Below, piece by piece: positions 1-11,508 of a DNA stretch of 64,000 nt (the stretch's first letter is position 1; every line of letters begins with the position of its first letter). The DNA is from Asterella californica (lineage: Eukaryota; Streptophyta; Marchantiopsida; Marchantiales; Aytoniaceae), in NCBI GenBank assembly GCA_036924285.1, contig JAYKYS010000009.1, forward strand, positions 1,922,001-1,986,000, given 5' to 3'. Below the pieces are notes generated by a model that was given only the letters and a program-made list of their open reading frames with translations, did not search any database and was not told the DNA's origin. The translations under genes were made by a program, and so were the position numbers.

Positions 1-540
1 GAGGGAGTGAAGACATTTTATGGTCTTCCCTCGCTTTCGATGCCTGCAACTGCATCTTCTCAAGCTCCAGCACCATCTACTGGATCCGGAATGAAGAAGG
101 AGGAGTTCGACCTCGTTGTGCACTTGGTAGTGACAGCGTTGGAAGCCGAGAAGACTCCGGAAGATAAGAAGACGAGCCGTCTTCCCAGGTATTCCACGTG
201 GAGGAAGCGACTTCCCCGGACCCCTATGAGGTCGTCATGGTCCCTAGTATCGCACACGTGCCTTAGAAGATCGAAGACGCACCACTCGACTCTGCTTCCC
301 AGAAGACAATTCCGTCTTCTGAAGCAGAAGCCGAAGCCGAGGAAGACGCAGCCGCAGCAACAGCAGGGCCAGCGAAGAGCGATGAGAGAGAAGCTACCTC
401 AGTGACACCCGAGGTAACTGCAGGGCTTTCTAGCTTATCAGAAGCCGCGTTAGGAGCTCGATAGGAGCATATCAGGTAGAGATTGCCACGGAGCAATCAG
501 AGTAGACAGTAACCGAAGTGACACACTTCCAGATTTAGTA
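1..540 (+). pseudogene. C-terminal fragment of an LTR-retrotransposon gag-like protein
   Basis: The frame opening at base 7 matches the C-terminal part of the long gag-like ORF found on the other strand at 50717-53059: both contain the stretch TASSQAPAPSTGSGM followed by a (K/E)EEFDL(V/A)VHLVVTALE segment. After KTPED the copies diverge, because this copy carries a small deletion and a frame shift; from about base 170 it reads the +1 frame of its relative and then stops at 405. The remaining protein is acidic and rich in Glu-Asp pairs encoded by GAAGAC. The upstream part lies outside the window. This is a dead copy of a gag-only element, continued by the noncoding region to 2081. Confidence 0.75.
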
Positions 541-2081
541 GGAACAAACATGCTATCTTAAGGGTGGCAGTTTTTCATGTAAAAATAGTTAGGACATCAT
601 GTGGCAGCATAGGTAGCGTAGGCAACAAAGTGGATGGCTAATTAGGAAGGGGAACCGCTTGCATGTGGGGTGGCAACCTCCTGTCAGCGCCTCTCTCTCC
701 TTGGTGGTCGCCTCCTTTGATTCTCATGGCAGCGACATAAGTAGGATTGCAGCGTAAGAATGGAGCTAGCTGCTGCACACCCATATCGATTCTATGGTGC
801 AGGCAGACTAGACACATTAGAGGCACACTACACCTGTCGTTGGAAACATACGAATAGTCTTGGAATACACAGGAGGGGTCTGCATGCTCGTACCAGCAGT
901 GGTTCGGAGATGTAGATAGAGATAGTGGACAGTTTAGGGACAGAGAACGGCATCCTCGTGCAGTCCTGTTGACTAGACTGGTGTGTCGAGGAGTAGACGC
1001 AGGAAGTAGAGGGAGTGAGCTTCTCAATGCCATTGTGACTTCTTCTCGAGGAATGGATTGTGGATTTGAGTGCAGAAGCTTTGTTCATGTCTTCTGGATG
1101 GTGGGTTCCTTGAATTCCCTCCCAATTGTGCATGAGAAGTGTTCTTCTTGAGTGGCGGTGACTGTCAGCAGTTGTGGAAGTGTAGCTTGACTCGTTCAGT
1201 AGAGCACTTGGGATCTGCGTACGAACGGTCTTATGGGTAAGGGATCCCAGAAGACAGAGTAGTCAGAGCAGCGAAGTGAAGAAGAAAGAAGCCTTCTTCC
1301 CACAGCAGAAGACGATATCCTCGAGTAGAAGACGGTGCAACAGTACTCACGTTTGTTGTCTTCCTCCCCAAACTATTACAAGCAGGGATGGCTTGTTAGT
1401 CAGGATCCGGACTAGAAGCCTGTCGGAATCTTAATTTCCTCTTTTCATCTTGTTTTCTCTTGTTTGGATTTTCTCTTCTTCCCCATCTTCTCCCATCTTC
1501 TCCATCTTCTTATCTTCTTCTAGTGAGCTTCCGAGACTTCTATTGAGCTTCCGTGAAGGTGAATGTCATTGTAGTGCTGCAGGAAGACCATTTCTGTAGG
1601 CAGAAGCCTGGGAAGGCTACAGGGGGCATACACCCTGTGATTGATCTAACCCGTTGGAATGTGAGTGCGAGAGTAAGGTGTAACATCCGTGCTAGTCGAC
1701 TTCTGGAAAGCAGGACATTCTTCTGGAGGTGTGAGAAGACGAGCTAAACCCCCAGAAGACGAGAATCGCTTCGGGAAGACGGTATCGAGAAGACCGGAAG
1801 AAGCAACCTGGAAGCAGGAAGATCGTCTTCCCGAGATTCTTTGTGAATAGTTGTGTGATATTTTAGTTAGTAGTTGTTTGTTTAGTTCCATAGCATCTTT
1901 TGGAGTGTCTGGAAGACACGTGGTTTTGTGAGAAGACGGGATTCCTAGGCAAAACCCGTGTGTTTGTGTGTTTGAACAGATCTTAGAACTTAGAGCAGCG
2001 TTACTTGTGCAAATCCTCTGTGAGAACGATATCTTGTATACTAAATGGGCAAAAGGAGTAATCCTGCGTCACTACAGTGTG
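541..2081 (+). mobile_element. 3' noncoding/LTR-like end of the gag-only retroelement
   Basis: This stretch aligns, with indels, to the reverse complement of 49084-50690, in the same order behind the same gag C-terminus. Shared landmarks are a CTTAAGGGTGGCAG polypurine-like tract near 560, a GAAGAC-rich middle, and a terminal segment ending in CACTACA at 2081. Both copies lose similarity exactly after CACTACA, which marks the element end. No pol is present between gag and this end. Small ORFs here are not conserved between copies and I read them as noncoding. The exact LTR start (about 570) is uncertain because no second LTR of this copy is in the window. Confidence 0.6.
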
Positions 2082-2750
2082 TGACTACGTCTTGTACATC
2101 TAAGAGCGGAGGACCGCTATCTTTCTTAAATGTGGCTGCACAGTCTAAGCATCTGCATGCTAACTGAGGTTATGAGCTGGGACAGCTGTAAGTCATATTA
2201 TGGGTTGGAAGATACATGATTCAGCTATGGGAGGGTTTTAAGCCTCGTGGGGTGGTCTTGTAGCTATGGCTTCGATTGTAAAATAGCGACTTAGCTCATA
2301 ATTTGGGTTGCATCAAGATGACATCAAGAGTTGGGAGATTTTTATTAAGCAAAGGGTCAACTTAGCTAGAGGGCTGCTGATAAGTAAATGTACATAAAGG
2401 ACATAACGGCCCCAACTTAGCTAGGGGGCTGCTTAACAAAATAGGTATATTGATGTGCTAAGAGTTCGAGAACATAAAAGGGAGTTTAAAGATGACATGC
2501 ATCTAAGAGGAAGGAGAGGAGATTGTGATTGCTGAGGACAATGATTGTAAAATTGAGACTTGAATAAAGTTTTATGAGTCATGGAAGGTCTATTTGCACA
2601 GATTTGGTGTCTGACTGACCTTGGTGGCTACAAGCGACTGCATTTGAGTTCTAAATATTGATAATTGTCTATTTTTTTGGTTATTCTCACGATCAATTAT
2701 AAATAAGAGGTTCGCCCTCTCTAAGAAAAACTCTTTCTACGACAACGCCT
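2082..2750 (+). mobile_element. Diverged, truncated LTR of the 4730-14570 element family
   Basis: Collinear similarity to the second half of the LTR at 5340-6522 can be followed by eye: CTAAGRGCG..GACCG, CTAAGC/CTCCGCATG, GCATCAAG, the CTTAGCTAGRGGGC repeat, GCTGCTGATAAG and finally the CGCCCTCTCTAAGAAA end block near 2715. The first part of the LTR, including the tRNA-like segment, is missing because the gag-only element abuts at 2081. Divergence is far greater than between the two LTRs of 4730-14570, so this is an older insertion. An inverted repeat at 2157-2178 / 2293-2313 sits where the younger LTRs also have one. Confidence 0.6.
2157..2313. repeat. Inverted repeat inside diverged LTR
   Basis: Arms 2157-2178 and 2293-2313 pair over their ends (ATGC with GCAT, and TTATGAGCT with AGCTCATAA) around a ~115-nt loop. 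It occupies the same place as the perfect 20-bp inverted repeat of the younger LTRs (5426/5538), but the arm sequences differ. Confidence 0.55.
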
Positions 2751-4729
2751 TTATGCTACAATTACTAACTTTAGGTTTTATGCATCCCTTAACAATATGA
2801 TTCGTTGTCATGTCGTTTATCGCTCCTACTTGAAAATCCAAATATGATGTTATACATTGTCGCAAAGACATTCTTATGACTAAACATGAGCTTTCTATGC
2901 AACTTTCAGATCTCCAGCTTGTTGTTAGGTTCTCATGTGCACTTTATTTATCTCATTTTGACGATTAATGACAAAGCTACGAGGTTCGAAAGATGAGAAA
3001 ATCAAGCTAAGCCATAGCTTATCGATGTTGATTGGGTATTTGCTGTTCCTAGCGCTATACTAAGAGTGCAAGAGGCTGCTTGGTCATTACTGTAAAAACC
3101 TCACTTATTGTGAACTGATGTAAGGAGGCAACTTATAAAGTTAGCTTGTATCTATATCTTGTCAGTGGATGTTTCAGAGGATTTGGAAGTCCAGTGCATG
3201 TGCACAAAGTGTTATTGGGTTCAGATCTGTATAAAATTGAGACGGAAGAAAGAAAAATTGGAGTGCTTCAATGAACTACCAAGGAGAGTTAGACCGTTGT
3301 CGAGGTGAGAGTTTCTTGGGAAGGGCGGAACCTTCTAGTTGTGATATGATCGTGAAGACTATGATACGTCTATCCAAGAAAGTGCTGGGCTTTTGGCTGT
3401 GGTTGGTTACTCAAGGGATAGGCTTCTGGTTATAATGTGGCACTACAAACACTTACACAAGTCTGCTAGGTCTTCTAATATGTTCAAAAAGCAAAAATCA
3501 AGACTGACTAGTAGTAATAAGGTCAAATGCTGAACTTTATCACTCAAGAATATGAAACATATGATGGCTTAGACTTCAAAACTTCTCCTACATGTGAATG
3601 AGGCCCTATTGAACACACATACAAACTTTCAGCCTGAATCAAATTTGAGCACTGAGATATGGGTAAAAACGTTTTGAGTAAGGAAATTACGATAATTTCT
3701 GATACTCAAATAGTTACTTCGACCTAGAACAAAGAATTAGTTCAATAACTTTCGACGATTCTTAAAAGATTTGAAGTCTACAGCACGCTGAACATCCCTG
3801 TGAAATTTGACCTGCTAGTTGTACACAGTTCTCCAGATCTCGAGCTATGAAGTTGCTGCTCTAGATTGAGAGCTTTTTCGACCTCTCTGCTTCAACGATC
3901 GCCCTGGATTACTCACTTGCTCAAATGACATGAAACTTTTTGGACAGTCGTAGCCCTGCTGACACTGAACGTAACTACAAAAGTTTGAAGCGATTATCTA
4001 AATTTTGCTGCGGTTGACACCAAAAACCCAAAAATCACCAATTGTGATGCAATTTCGACTCAATCCAAACTTCAAATCGACATAACTCTTTCTTGATCGC
4101 TCCAATTCGATCGAAACTTTCACTGACAATGACTGGCACCACAAGCTCTCTCTTCCTATGTTCTCATATTTCTCCATCTCCCTACCAAGAGCTCGAACTC
4201 TCCTTAAGACCCTTGTTTCACAAAGGATAAAATGAACCAATGGGAGTTCATAGCTTCATTTCCCTGTACTTTTGTGTCTCAATCCACGTGGTAACTTAAT
4301 TTCACACATAAGTTATCACGTCAAGCCTCTAAAGTGCTGGCGTAAACTTTAAACTACATTTGAAGACATGTAAAAAATGACACGTAACTCTGAAAGATAT
4401 CTTAAACCATCTAGAAAGCATGCATGGGCGACATTGAAGTACAACCCATGAGCTTAAACTCTATCAACATGATAAACCTAAGTTATGTACTTTGAACAAC
4501 ATAGATAAGTATGAAATCACTTGCACAAGCGTACGAATGCTTGAACAAGATAAATAACATACTATCAACTTACTAGGACTCAAAATATATAACATAATAG
4601 TGTTAACATCATGTGCAAATGTGTCAAACATATGCATAAAGGGCTAGAAGTAATATTAAGCTAACTTCACTCAGAGAGACTAACTCGGAGATGTTGCTTA
4701 TGACATTTCAGTAACTGCAGTGACAACGT
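2751..4729. other. Noncoding spacer, no gene recognised
   Basis: AT-rich sequence without long or conserved ORFs. The 80-codon frame at 3998-4240 (-) shows no family signature. The mix of short pyrimidine- and purine-rich blocks resembles old LTR debris, but I could not align it to anything else in the window. It joins 14571 onward if the 4730-14570 element is removed. Confidence 0.4.
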
Positions 4730-5220
4730 TGTCGTGTTGTACATGGGTCTGTAGAGTGAAAACTAGTTGCAAAGAGATCTTTTCTTTGTTGTGTAAAAGA
4801 AGCTGCCCTGTAGCTTATCAAGCTGGGCAGGAGCTAAGCTGGGGTGGTGCTTGACAAGCTGCCCCCTAGCTTGAGTTGGAATATCACCCTAAAGGAGTCG
4901 AAAGACATCAGAATGCAGAGCTCGACGAGGAGAGTGACTTCGTGCTTCCAGTTTTGACAGAAAGTGCTTTAAATAATAGTTAGCACGTGTTTTAAACTGA
5001 GAAATATGCGAAAGAGGGAAATCTGTCGATTCTGACTCGTGACTCGAACTCAGAACCTGATTGCGTAGGTGTGTAGGTGTTCACAAGTACTATAGTTTTG
5101 ACTCTTTACTCGTTTAAAACGGAGTTGTATAGAGAAGTTAGCGTAGAGAAAGCTAGTAAAGACTTTACAGGAAGATTTCCTTAGTAAAGCATGTGTACAG
5201 ATTGTAAAAGCTTTTTGAAC

Positions 5221-5303
5221 GGAACCAAAGGCCATCTCAGTGATAGGGCGCCTGCCTAGGAGGGAAGTGGTCTCAGGATCAATCCCTCCTGGCCTCTGGT
5301 TCC
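5221..5303 (+). ncRNA. tRNA-like (SINE-head-like) segment inside the 5' LTR
   Basis: The ends GGAACCAAAGGCC and GGCCTCTGGTTCC pair at 12 of 13 positions like an extended acceptor stem. An A-box-like AGTGATAGGGCG lies near the 5' side and a B-box-like GGATCAATCC (5276-5285) near the 3' side, flanked by a short stem. This is the arrangement of a tRNA or a tRNA-derived SINE head. Whether it is transcribed by Pol III or folds as a cloverleaf is inference. Confidence 0.45.
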
Positions 5304-5425
5304 TATTCTGGCATGTTGGCCTCCCGGAAGGGAGTCTATGTTGGATATGCAGCCACGTCTTGCATATCTAAGGGCGAGAGACCGGTATCTCCCTTAATCG
5401 TGGACTTCCTGGCCTAAGCCTCCGC

Positions 5426-5557
5426 ATGCCATCCTGAATATACTATGGGAGATACCTGATGCGCATATGGGGGGGGCTGTAAATCCTGTGGGGGAGCCTC
5501 ATAAGTGTTGGAGCTTCGGCCTACATTGGATGGCTTGTAGTATATTCAGGATGGCAT
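5426..5557. repeat. Perfect 20-bp inverted repeat in the 5' LTR
   Basis: Arms 5426-5445 and 5538-5557 are exact reverse complements (ATGCCATCCTGAATATACTA), with a 92-nt loop. The 3' LTR counterpart (13477-13496 / 13587-13606) has one mismatch. Confidence 0.85.
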
Positions 5558-6524
5558 CAAGAGCACAAGAAAATTTTGTTAATTTGTTAAATAACCATCG
5601 AGTCGGCTTGCGATGGAGAATGAGGCTATGGGAGTCTTTATTAGTGAAGAGGTAGAGTTTGTGGAGACAATTGTGAAACTTATATTAAAAAGGGGCCAAA
5701 GTTGTAAATAAAGCTTTGTACGCATAAGGACAGCAAGGGGGCAGCTTAAGCTAGGGCCCTGCTTCTGATAAGTGACTGCGCTTATAAGGATAGCAGGGGG
5801 GCAGCTTAAGCAGGGACCTTAAAACTTTAGGTTAAATACTACGGCGGCTGAAGATCGGGGACACTTTTCAAGGAATTTTTCTGAGAGAGCTGAAGCTGAA
5901 GGAGGAGGATTAGGGATTGGGGGTTGAGGACACGCAAGAGAAGCTAGGAGGCTGGAGAAGGTCAAATTGCTCACAGATTGAATTGGGAGAGCGTCGTAAG
6001 AGAGAGAGGCAGGAGTTTTAGGCTTGGACGTTGTTTAAATAAACTGTTCTGGGGAGAAATTACTCTCAAGAGACAATTCTATTGAGAGAGATCGTTTGGA
6101 AATCTACATAGGACTTTTGATCGACGTTGGATCAGATTTCTGAGAGTTTCAGTTGGGGCAAGGAGAGGAATAGGATTCAGGGGCCTGAATTTCTCTATTA
6201 GGTTCGGATTGAGACGTACTGGGTAGACTTTCGGCTTGACTGGTGAAGAGAGGTGCGCAGGAGAGGAAGAGAGAGATTTTCTGTACAGTTGGAGAAATTG
6301 GTGGTGCAGACGACACTGTAATAAAGTTAGTTGAATCTTGAGAGACCTATCTGTGTACCCAAGGTGTGTTTGAGTGCTTGTTTTTTTTTAGTTGGTGGAG
6401 GCAAGAAGTAGGGTTTTGGAGATCTCATCGTCAGCGGCTACTTGTCTTTCTCTTCTGGTCTCTTCTTTGATCGATCACAGTCAGGAGGTCCGCCCTCCCC
6501 AAGAAAGACTCTCGCTCCGTCATC

Positions 6525-6543
6525 TGGTGCTTCCACTGAGAGC
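6525..6543 (+). promoter_or_regulatory. Candidate primer-binding site
   Basis: Three bases after the 5' LTR end comes TGGTGCTTCCACTGAGAGC, beginning with the TGG complementary to the CCA end of a tRNA. The position is right for reverse-transcription priming. It is not the usual plant initiator-Met site (TGGTATCAGAGC), and I cannot name the tRNA. Confidence 0.5.
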
Positions 6544-6554
6544 TATTGGGGTGA

Positions 6555-8480
6555 TTGAGTGGAGAATTGACTAGATTGGGAGAGAAAATGGATCACAGGG
6601 CTGCTGTACAAGGTGCTGCTGCTCAGAGTGCTCCTGTCCAAGGGATTCCTGATCAGGATGGAATTGGTTCTCAAGGAGGACATACGGTGGTTCCAGCAGC
6701 AGCACAACCTCCCATAGATACATCTCAGATTCTTCAGGCGTTGGCTGCCTTGATTCAGCAGCAGCCTGCAGTTGGAGGAGGTGAACAGAAATCCACGAAG
6801 ACGCTACAAGCAGTTGTTGGTCGATGTGGACGATTTGATGGAAGCGATGTTACTAGGTATTTGCGGGAGTATGTGGGTGAGATGGAGTTGGTCAGAGCAC
6901 CTGAAGTTGAGGTAATTCTAAGCTTTGAGTTGACTGTTGTCCTGAACTGAGAGAGAAGGTTAGAGTTTTACAGAGAAGACATTTAGGTGGGTGGACTCTG
7001 TTTGAACGTGCACTGAGAGAAGAGTTTCTAGAAAGAGACTCTGAAAGAGTCACTAGAAGAACTCTCATGGATTGGATAGAGCGTCAGCTGGACGTTCCAT
7101 GGGATTGAATGAGGTAATACGTGAGTTTGAGAAGAGGTATTCTCAGCTTTCTGGTCTAGAGAGGTTGACGCTGGATGCTAGGAAGACGGAGTTGTTTTTG
7201 GGGCTCTGGATGAGTTCACAACAGATAGACTTTGCTTCATGTTGGCTGATCGAGGAGCTGAAGGAGGAGTTACATCTGATTGGAGGAGAGTGGAAGAAGC
7301 GGTATCTACTCTTGCTAGGCAACGTCGTGGTAGGATGGTGTTGCAGCTAGAGACCTTGTCAGAGCAGAGAGTAGCTCCTCAGGTTCCTGTACCTCCTCCT
7401 ACAGTACCTCAAGCGCCTATAGTAATTCCTCAAGCACCTATAGTGGTTCCTCAAGTGGTTCCTCAAACGCCTGCAGTACCTATCCTAGCACAGAGAGGAC
7501 CTAGACAACAACAGCGACCTGTTGAGAACCAAAATCAACATAACTTGATAGAAGAACTCACTCAACAGCTGAGAGATTTGAGGGTTGAGATGGCAGACCT
7601 GAGGAGAGATCAACAACCTGTTGCACCAGGTGCTCGACCTGTAGGAGGAACCTTTACTCGAAGATGTATTTGGTGCGATAGCCCAGATCATCTCAGAGGA
7701 GACTGTCAAGACTTGGCGGTTGTCTTACGGGAGGACGTAGTCAATTATCAGAATAACAGGCTGTATTTAACCGCTACGGACCAGCCTCTTAACACGTATT
7801 TTGGGAGAGGAGGAATGAGGAGTTCTCTTCCAGCACTTACTGGTGCGAATACTACAGCGATGACTGCGGGTTCTGCAGAGGCTGATGTCTATACAGGGAA
7901 GGTTGAGGTGCGCGCTAATCCAACTATGGTTGAGCAGGCTAATGAGGTCTCAGTTGAAATGATGAAGAGAGGTGCAGAAAGCATTAGGAGAGCTACTGGG
8001 TGGAGAGACCCAGTAGATGCAACTTCTATTCGAGCTTTTTTAGAAGCGAGTAGCGAACAAGATGCTATGGTGGAAGACAAGAGAAGACGAGATGCTTCCG
8101 ACCTAGACGCAGGGGTACCAAACGACAGTGATCGTCGGAGAGTTACGAGGAGGAGAGCAACAGAACCATCACCAACTGTACCAGCTGGTAGATCTCCTGC
8201 TGTAGAGGATATACCCTCTACCTCTACAGCACCACCACCTACAGTAGACCCTATGAAAGGTGTACATGATTTACCACAGGAGCTTACTGCTACGGATAGA
8301 GTGCGAGGGAAAAGATTTACAGCACAGAAGAAGGAGAAAGCTCCAGCTTACAAGTTAGCGGCAGACATCGAAACCACAACAGACTTGCATGCTGTTCTGG
8401 AACAACGCATTTTGGATGCTAGAGTTGAGTTTACTCTTCGTGAGGTACTGGTATTGCGAAGAGTGAGTTTCACGAGTTGA
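6555..8480 (+). pseudogene. Ty3/gypsy gag with CCHC zinc knuckle, frameshifted
   Basis: Gag forms the particle and packages element RNA. The first segment (ATG at 6555 or 6588, to 6950) has a Gln/Ala/Pro-rich N-terminus and then the capsid-like RCGRFDGSDVTRYLREYVGEME. The frame is lost near 6920, resumes at about 7072 (FEKRYSQLSGLERLTLDARKTELFLG) and shifts again near 7210 into a frame open to 8480 that carries ADRGAEGGVTSDWRRVEEAV, a run of PQ(A/V)PIV-type repeats, and a zinc knuckle C-X2-C-X4-H-X4-C (CIWCDSPDHLRGDC, around 7668-7710). The rest is charged linker. Another shift near 8450 leads into the 8477-8719 segment. At least three frame breaks make it nonfunctional. Confidence 0.8.
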
Positions 8481-9166
8481 TAATAGACATCATGAAGAGA
8501 AAGAGACAGGTATTGACTGAACAAGTAGGCAGTCAGATGGTTGGTGTGGTAGATGCTATTGGTGTTGATGGATTCAGAGATGATGAATATGAAGTATGGG
8601 TTGCTGGTCCTGCTGTTATTGAGATCGAAGATGAAGAGTTTGAGGAGGATAGGTTAAGCGCAGGCAGCGATTTCAAGGAAAAGCATTGGGTAAGAGCGAC
8701 AACTGAGACGCATGTTTGACTTGGGGGGCTTTCTGAGCCAGTACCTGCACTTGTGGATCACGGGTCGGAGATCAACATCATTTCCAAGGAGGTGTATGAG
8801 AAGGGACAATGGCCAATCGAAAGGAATAATGGTTGGGTGCTTCGAGCTACAAATAACCAAAAGGGTGAGTTATACGGAGCTTGTCCCAATATGCGTGTAA
8901 GGATTGGAGATGTAGAGGTTGATCAGCATTTCTTTGTACAATCGTCTGCTTCCTATCTTGTCATACTGGGTCAACCTTACATCACCGTTGTTCGAATGGA
9001 GACAAAGGTGATGAATGATGGATCTCATTATGCCAGAGTTCGGAGTCCTGATGATAAGTACTCAGTACAGTTTTTGACGGTTCGTTCAAGACATGAGCGA
9101 AACCGACAAACCCTTAGAGATTCTCAGACGAAGAGATGTAAGGGTTTTCGCAGTCCACTCCTGTAG
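8477..9166 (+). pseudogene. Linker and aspartic protease of the Ty3/gypsy polyprotein, frameshifted
   Basis: The frame 8477-8719 (IIDIMKRKRQV...) is an acidic linker following gag. The frame shifts at about 8715 into 8753-9166, which reads VPALVDHGSEINIIS: a retropepsin-type active-site loop with D-H-G-S where D-(S/T)-G is usual. The later hydrophobic YLVILGQPY block corresponds to the second conserved protease motif (ILG near the C-terminal strand). Protease would cleave the polyprotein during particle maturation. The frame ends shortly after, before the connection to RT. Confidence 0.75.
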
Positions 9167-9275
9167 AGCGGGAAGGCAGGAGTGTAGAACCTGCTGTTGA
9201 GGTCCCGTTAGAGTTGGAAGCGAGACATGTACAAAGGTCTGGAGACAGGTGTAGTGTAAGAGTTGGCAGTCTGGA

Positions 9276-10697
9276 TTGCTGATGTTTGAGGCAGATGGGT
9301 GGAGTCGATTTACAAGAGTTGAAGATATGGGGAAAAATACAAAAAGATGGATGGTGAAACAGGTATCAGAGTTGTGGCATGTAGGAGTTCTACCTGAAGA
9401 CGAAGTGGTTTCTGGCTTGTTTGAAGAATTTATGTCTATACAGTCAGTTGTTGGTTGGTTAGACAATGTGAGTAGATTGATGGAAGGGAAAAATAGTGTG
9501 ACGGTGATCTCTATCCACTCTCGACGCATATATGAGGAGATTGCTACATACGTGCAGTTCTTTCCTCATCCAATGCAGAATAATGAGGGGAGAGAAGCAA
9601 GTTGTTTGTGTGCACTCCCTCATGAAGCAGACGTCCATGCGAAGTACAAATCTGTACTGAGAAAGGTAAGACCGGTAGCAGCTCAACTACCAGCTAACTC
9701 CCAGCAGCAAGTACAGTTAGTAGGGACTGAGCCTACATTGTGTGATCATAGACGAGTAGGGCACCAGTTTACTGAGGAGACATTGGAGGAGCTCCAGATA
9801 GGAGGGGGTGATTTATTGACTGAGGTTGAGAAGACAGTGTTTGAACAGACGATAGTGAAGCATGGTAAAGCATTCTCATTTTCAGCAGAGGAGATAGGTT
9901 GTGTGGACCCAACGATTATAGCGCCTATGGTTATATTCACAATCCCTCATGTGCCTTGGGACCTGAAACCAATCCCAGTTCCTCGTGCTTTGTTGCCTAA
10001 ACTCATCGAGTTGTTGAAGGAGAAGGTACAGATGGGGATACTTGAGCCATCTATGGGGCCATATTCTAGCAGGTGGTTCACTGTACCCAAGAAGTCATGA
10101 GCTTTGTGTTTTATTCAAGACCTACAGCCTGCGAATAGCGTAACCATTCGTAACGTTGGGACGGGTCCTATGATTGAAGAGGTAGCAGAGGCATTTGCAG
10201 GGAGAGCTATCTATTCGATAGGAGATCTATATTCTGGTTATGATCAGTTGCAGCTGGCTGTGGAGAGTAGAGATTTAACTACTATGCGTACACCCTTGGG
10301 ATTGATGCGGATGTGTACTCTTCCACAAGGAGCGACGAACTCGGTGGCTCATATGCAGAATGCGATGCATAAGGTACTAAGAGAGTTTGTGCCTGATGTT
10401 ACCATTTCATTTCTAGATAATATTCCTATAAAGGGTTGCGCGGTTGAAGACAAGGATGAAGCACTACTTGCGAATGGGTGTAGAAGGTTTGTTGCGGACC
10501 ATATCAAGGATGTAGAACGTATCTTGACTCGTTTGGAGGAGGTACATCTCACCCTTTCAGGAGCTAAGTCCAAGTTTGGTGTGTCTGAGATTTTAGTGGT
10601 TGGACATCTGTGTGGTGCTTTTGGAAGGCGACCAAACCCGGAGAAGGTTGAAGCCATAGCTAGGATGACAGACTGTAGGAATATCATAGAGGTTTGA
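9276..10697 (+). pseudogene. Ty3/gypsy reverse transcriptase, stop codon and altered active site
   Basis: The frame at 9276-10100 holds the pre-RT region and the RT start (LLPKLIELLKEKVQMGILEPS, then YSSRWFTVPKKS). It is cut by a TGA at 10098-10100. The frame 10104-10697 continues with FIQDLQPAN, YSIGDLYSGYDQLQLAVE (first catalytic Asp block), LPQGATNS and FLDN at 10410-10421. Plant Ty3 elements have FLDD or YIDD here: the codon for the second Asp is AAT, one G-to-A change from GAT, so the polymerase should be inactive even if read through. A further TGA at 10695-10697 separates RT from the connection and RNase H domains. Confidence 0.85.
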
Positions 10698-11285
10698 CGT
10701 TTTCTAGGTGCTTGCGTATTTTATCGTTTATCCATTCCTCATGTTGCTGAGCCTTTGTATGCATTATTGAGGAAGGGTAAGCAGTTTGTATGGACCTCAT
10801 TCCATCGAGAAGCTATGAATAGGTTGAAGGAGGCTCTACAGTCTCCACATGTTCTGAGAAGAGTAGACTACGGGTGTGGGAGACCTGTCATTGTCACAGT
10901 AGATACTAGTCCAAAGGCGATTGGTTGAGCGATAGGTCAAGATGATGCGGATGGTATGCGGCTTACCTCTAGGTTTGGAGCTAGGATCTTGACAGACAGG
11001 CAACGAGACTATCCTCAGGTGAAGCGTGAGTTGTGGGGGGCGGTGACAGCAATGAAGACAGATCGTGAGTTTCTGATTGGTGCTCATGTAGTCTTAGAAA
11101 CGGATTGTCTACCTCTACTAGGCATGATATCCAACTGTACCACGCCAGACATAGCAATGTTACGTTGGATTGCCTATATTAGAAGCTTGAATCCAGAGTT
11201 GAAGCATATAAAAGGAAAGGAGAATATGGTCGCAGATATGTTGTCAAGGGCTCGATTTGTGGATGAGGATGTCATGATTTCATAA
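10698..11285 (+). pseudogene. RNase H domain of the Ty3/gypsy polyprotein
   Basis: Between two stops the frame reads RFLGACVFYRLSIPHVAEPLY (RT-RNase H connection), and then VIVTVDTSPKAIG with the first RNase H Asp. A TGA at 10927-10929 sits where TGG (Trp) is expected in an IGWAIGQ-type strand. The frame 10956-11285 has the Glu-bearing RDYPQVKRELWGAV, LETDCLPLLGMI (Asp) and NMVADMLSRA (Asp), so all four catalytic acids are recognisable. This domain would remove the RNA template strand. Confidence 0.8.
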
Positions 11286-11508
11286 GCTGAGGAAGAAGAG
11301 AGAAAGGATGCTCAGTGTCAGGTTAATCGACGGGTTACAAACTTGGAGCCGTTGATGTTTAGAGAGGAGCTTTACACAGGTAGACTTCGTGACATAGGGT
11401 ATTATCTGAGCTCGTTGGAGAGGCAAGAGAGGTGGAGCAAAGTAGAGTTCAGAGAGATATCTTCTGCATGATGGGTATCTTTGGAGACGACCACAGAGGA
11501 GAGATGGG

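Larger units (their letters stand above)
4730..6522 (+). repeat. 5' LTR of the Ty3/gypsy element
   Basis: Starts TGTCGTGTTG and ends CTCGCTCCGTCA. It contains a tRNA-like hairpin (5221-5303), a perfect 20-bp inverted repeat (5426-5445 / 5538-5557), two GGGGGCAGCTTAAGC repeats near 5740 and 5790, and a purine-rich downstream half. It matches 12781-14570 over its whole length. ORFs inside it are not retained as protein and are not annotated. Confidence 0.9.

Noticed and set aside
638..1133. Opposite-strand ORFs in 638-1133, with a relative at 50137-50665, as a conserved small gene
   Set aside because: Both lie in the noncoding end of the same retroelement. The openness is shared by descent, but the frames differ by indels and no domain is visible.
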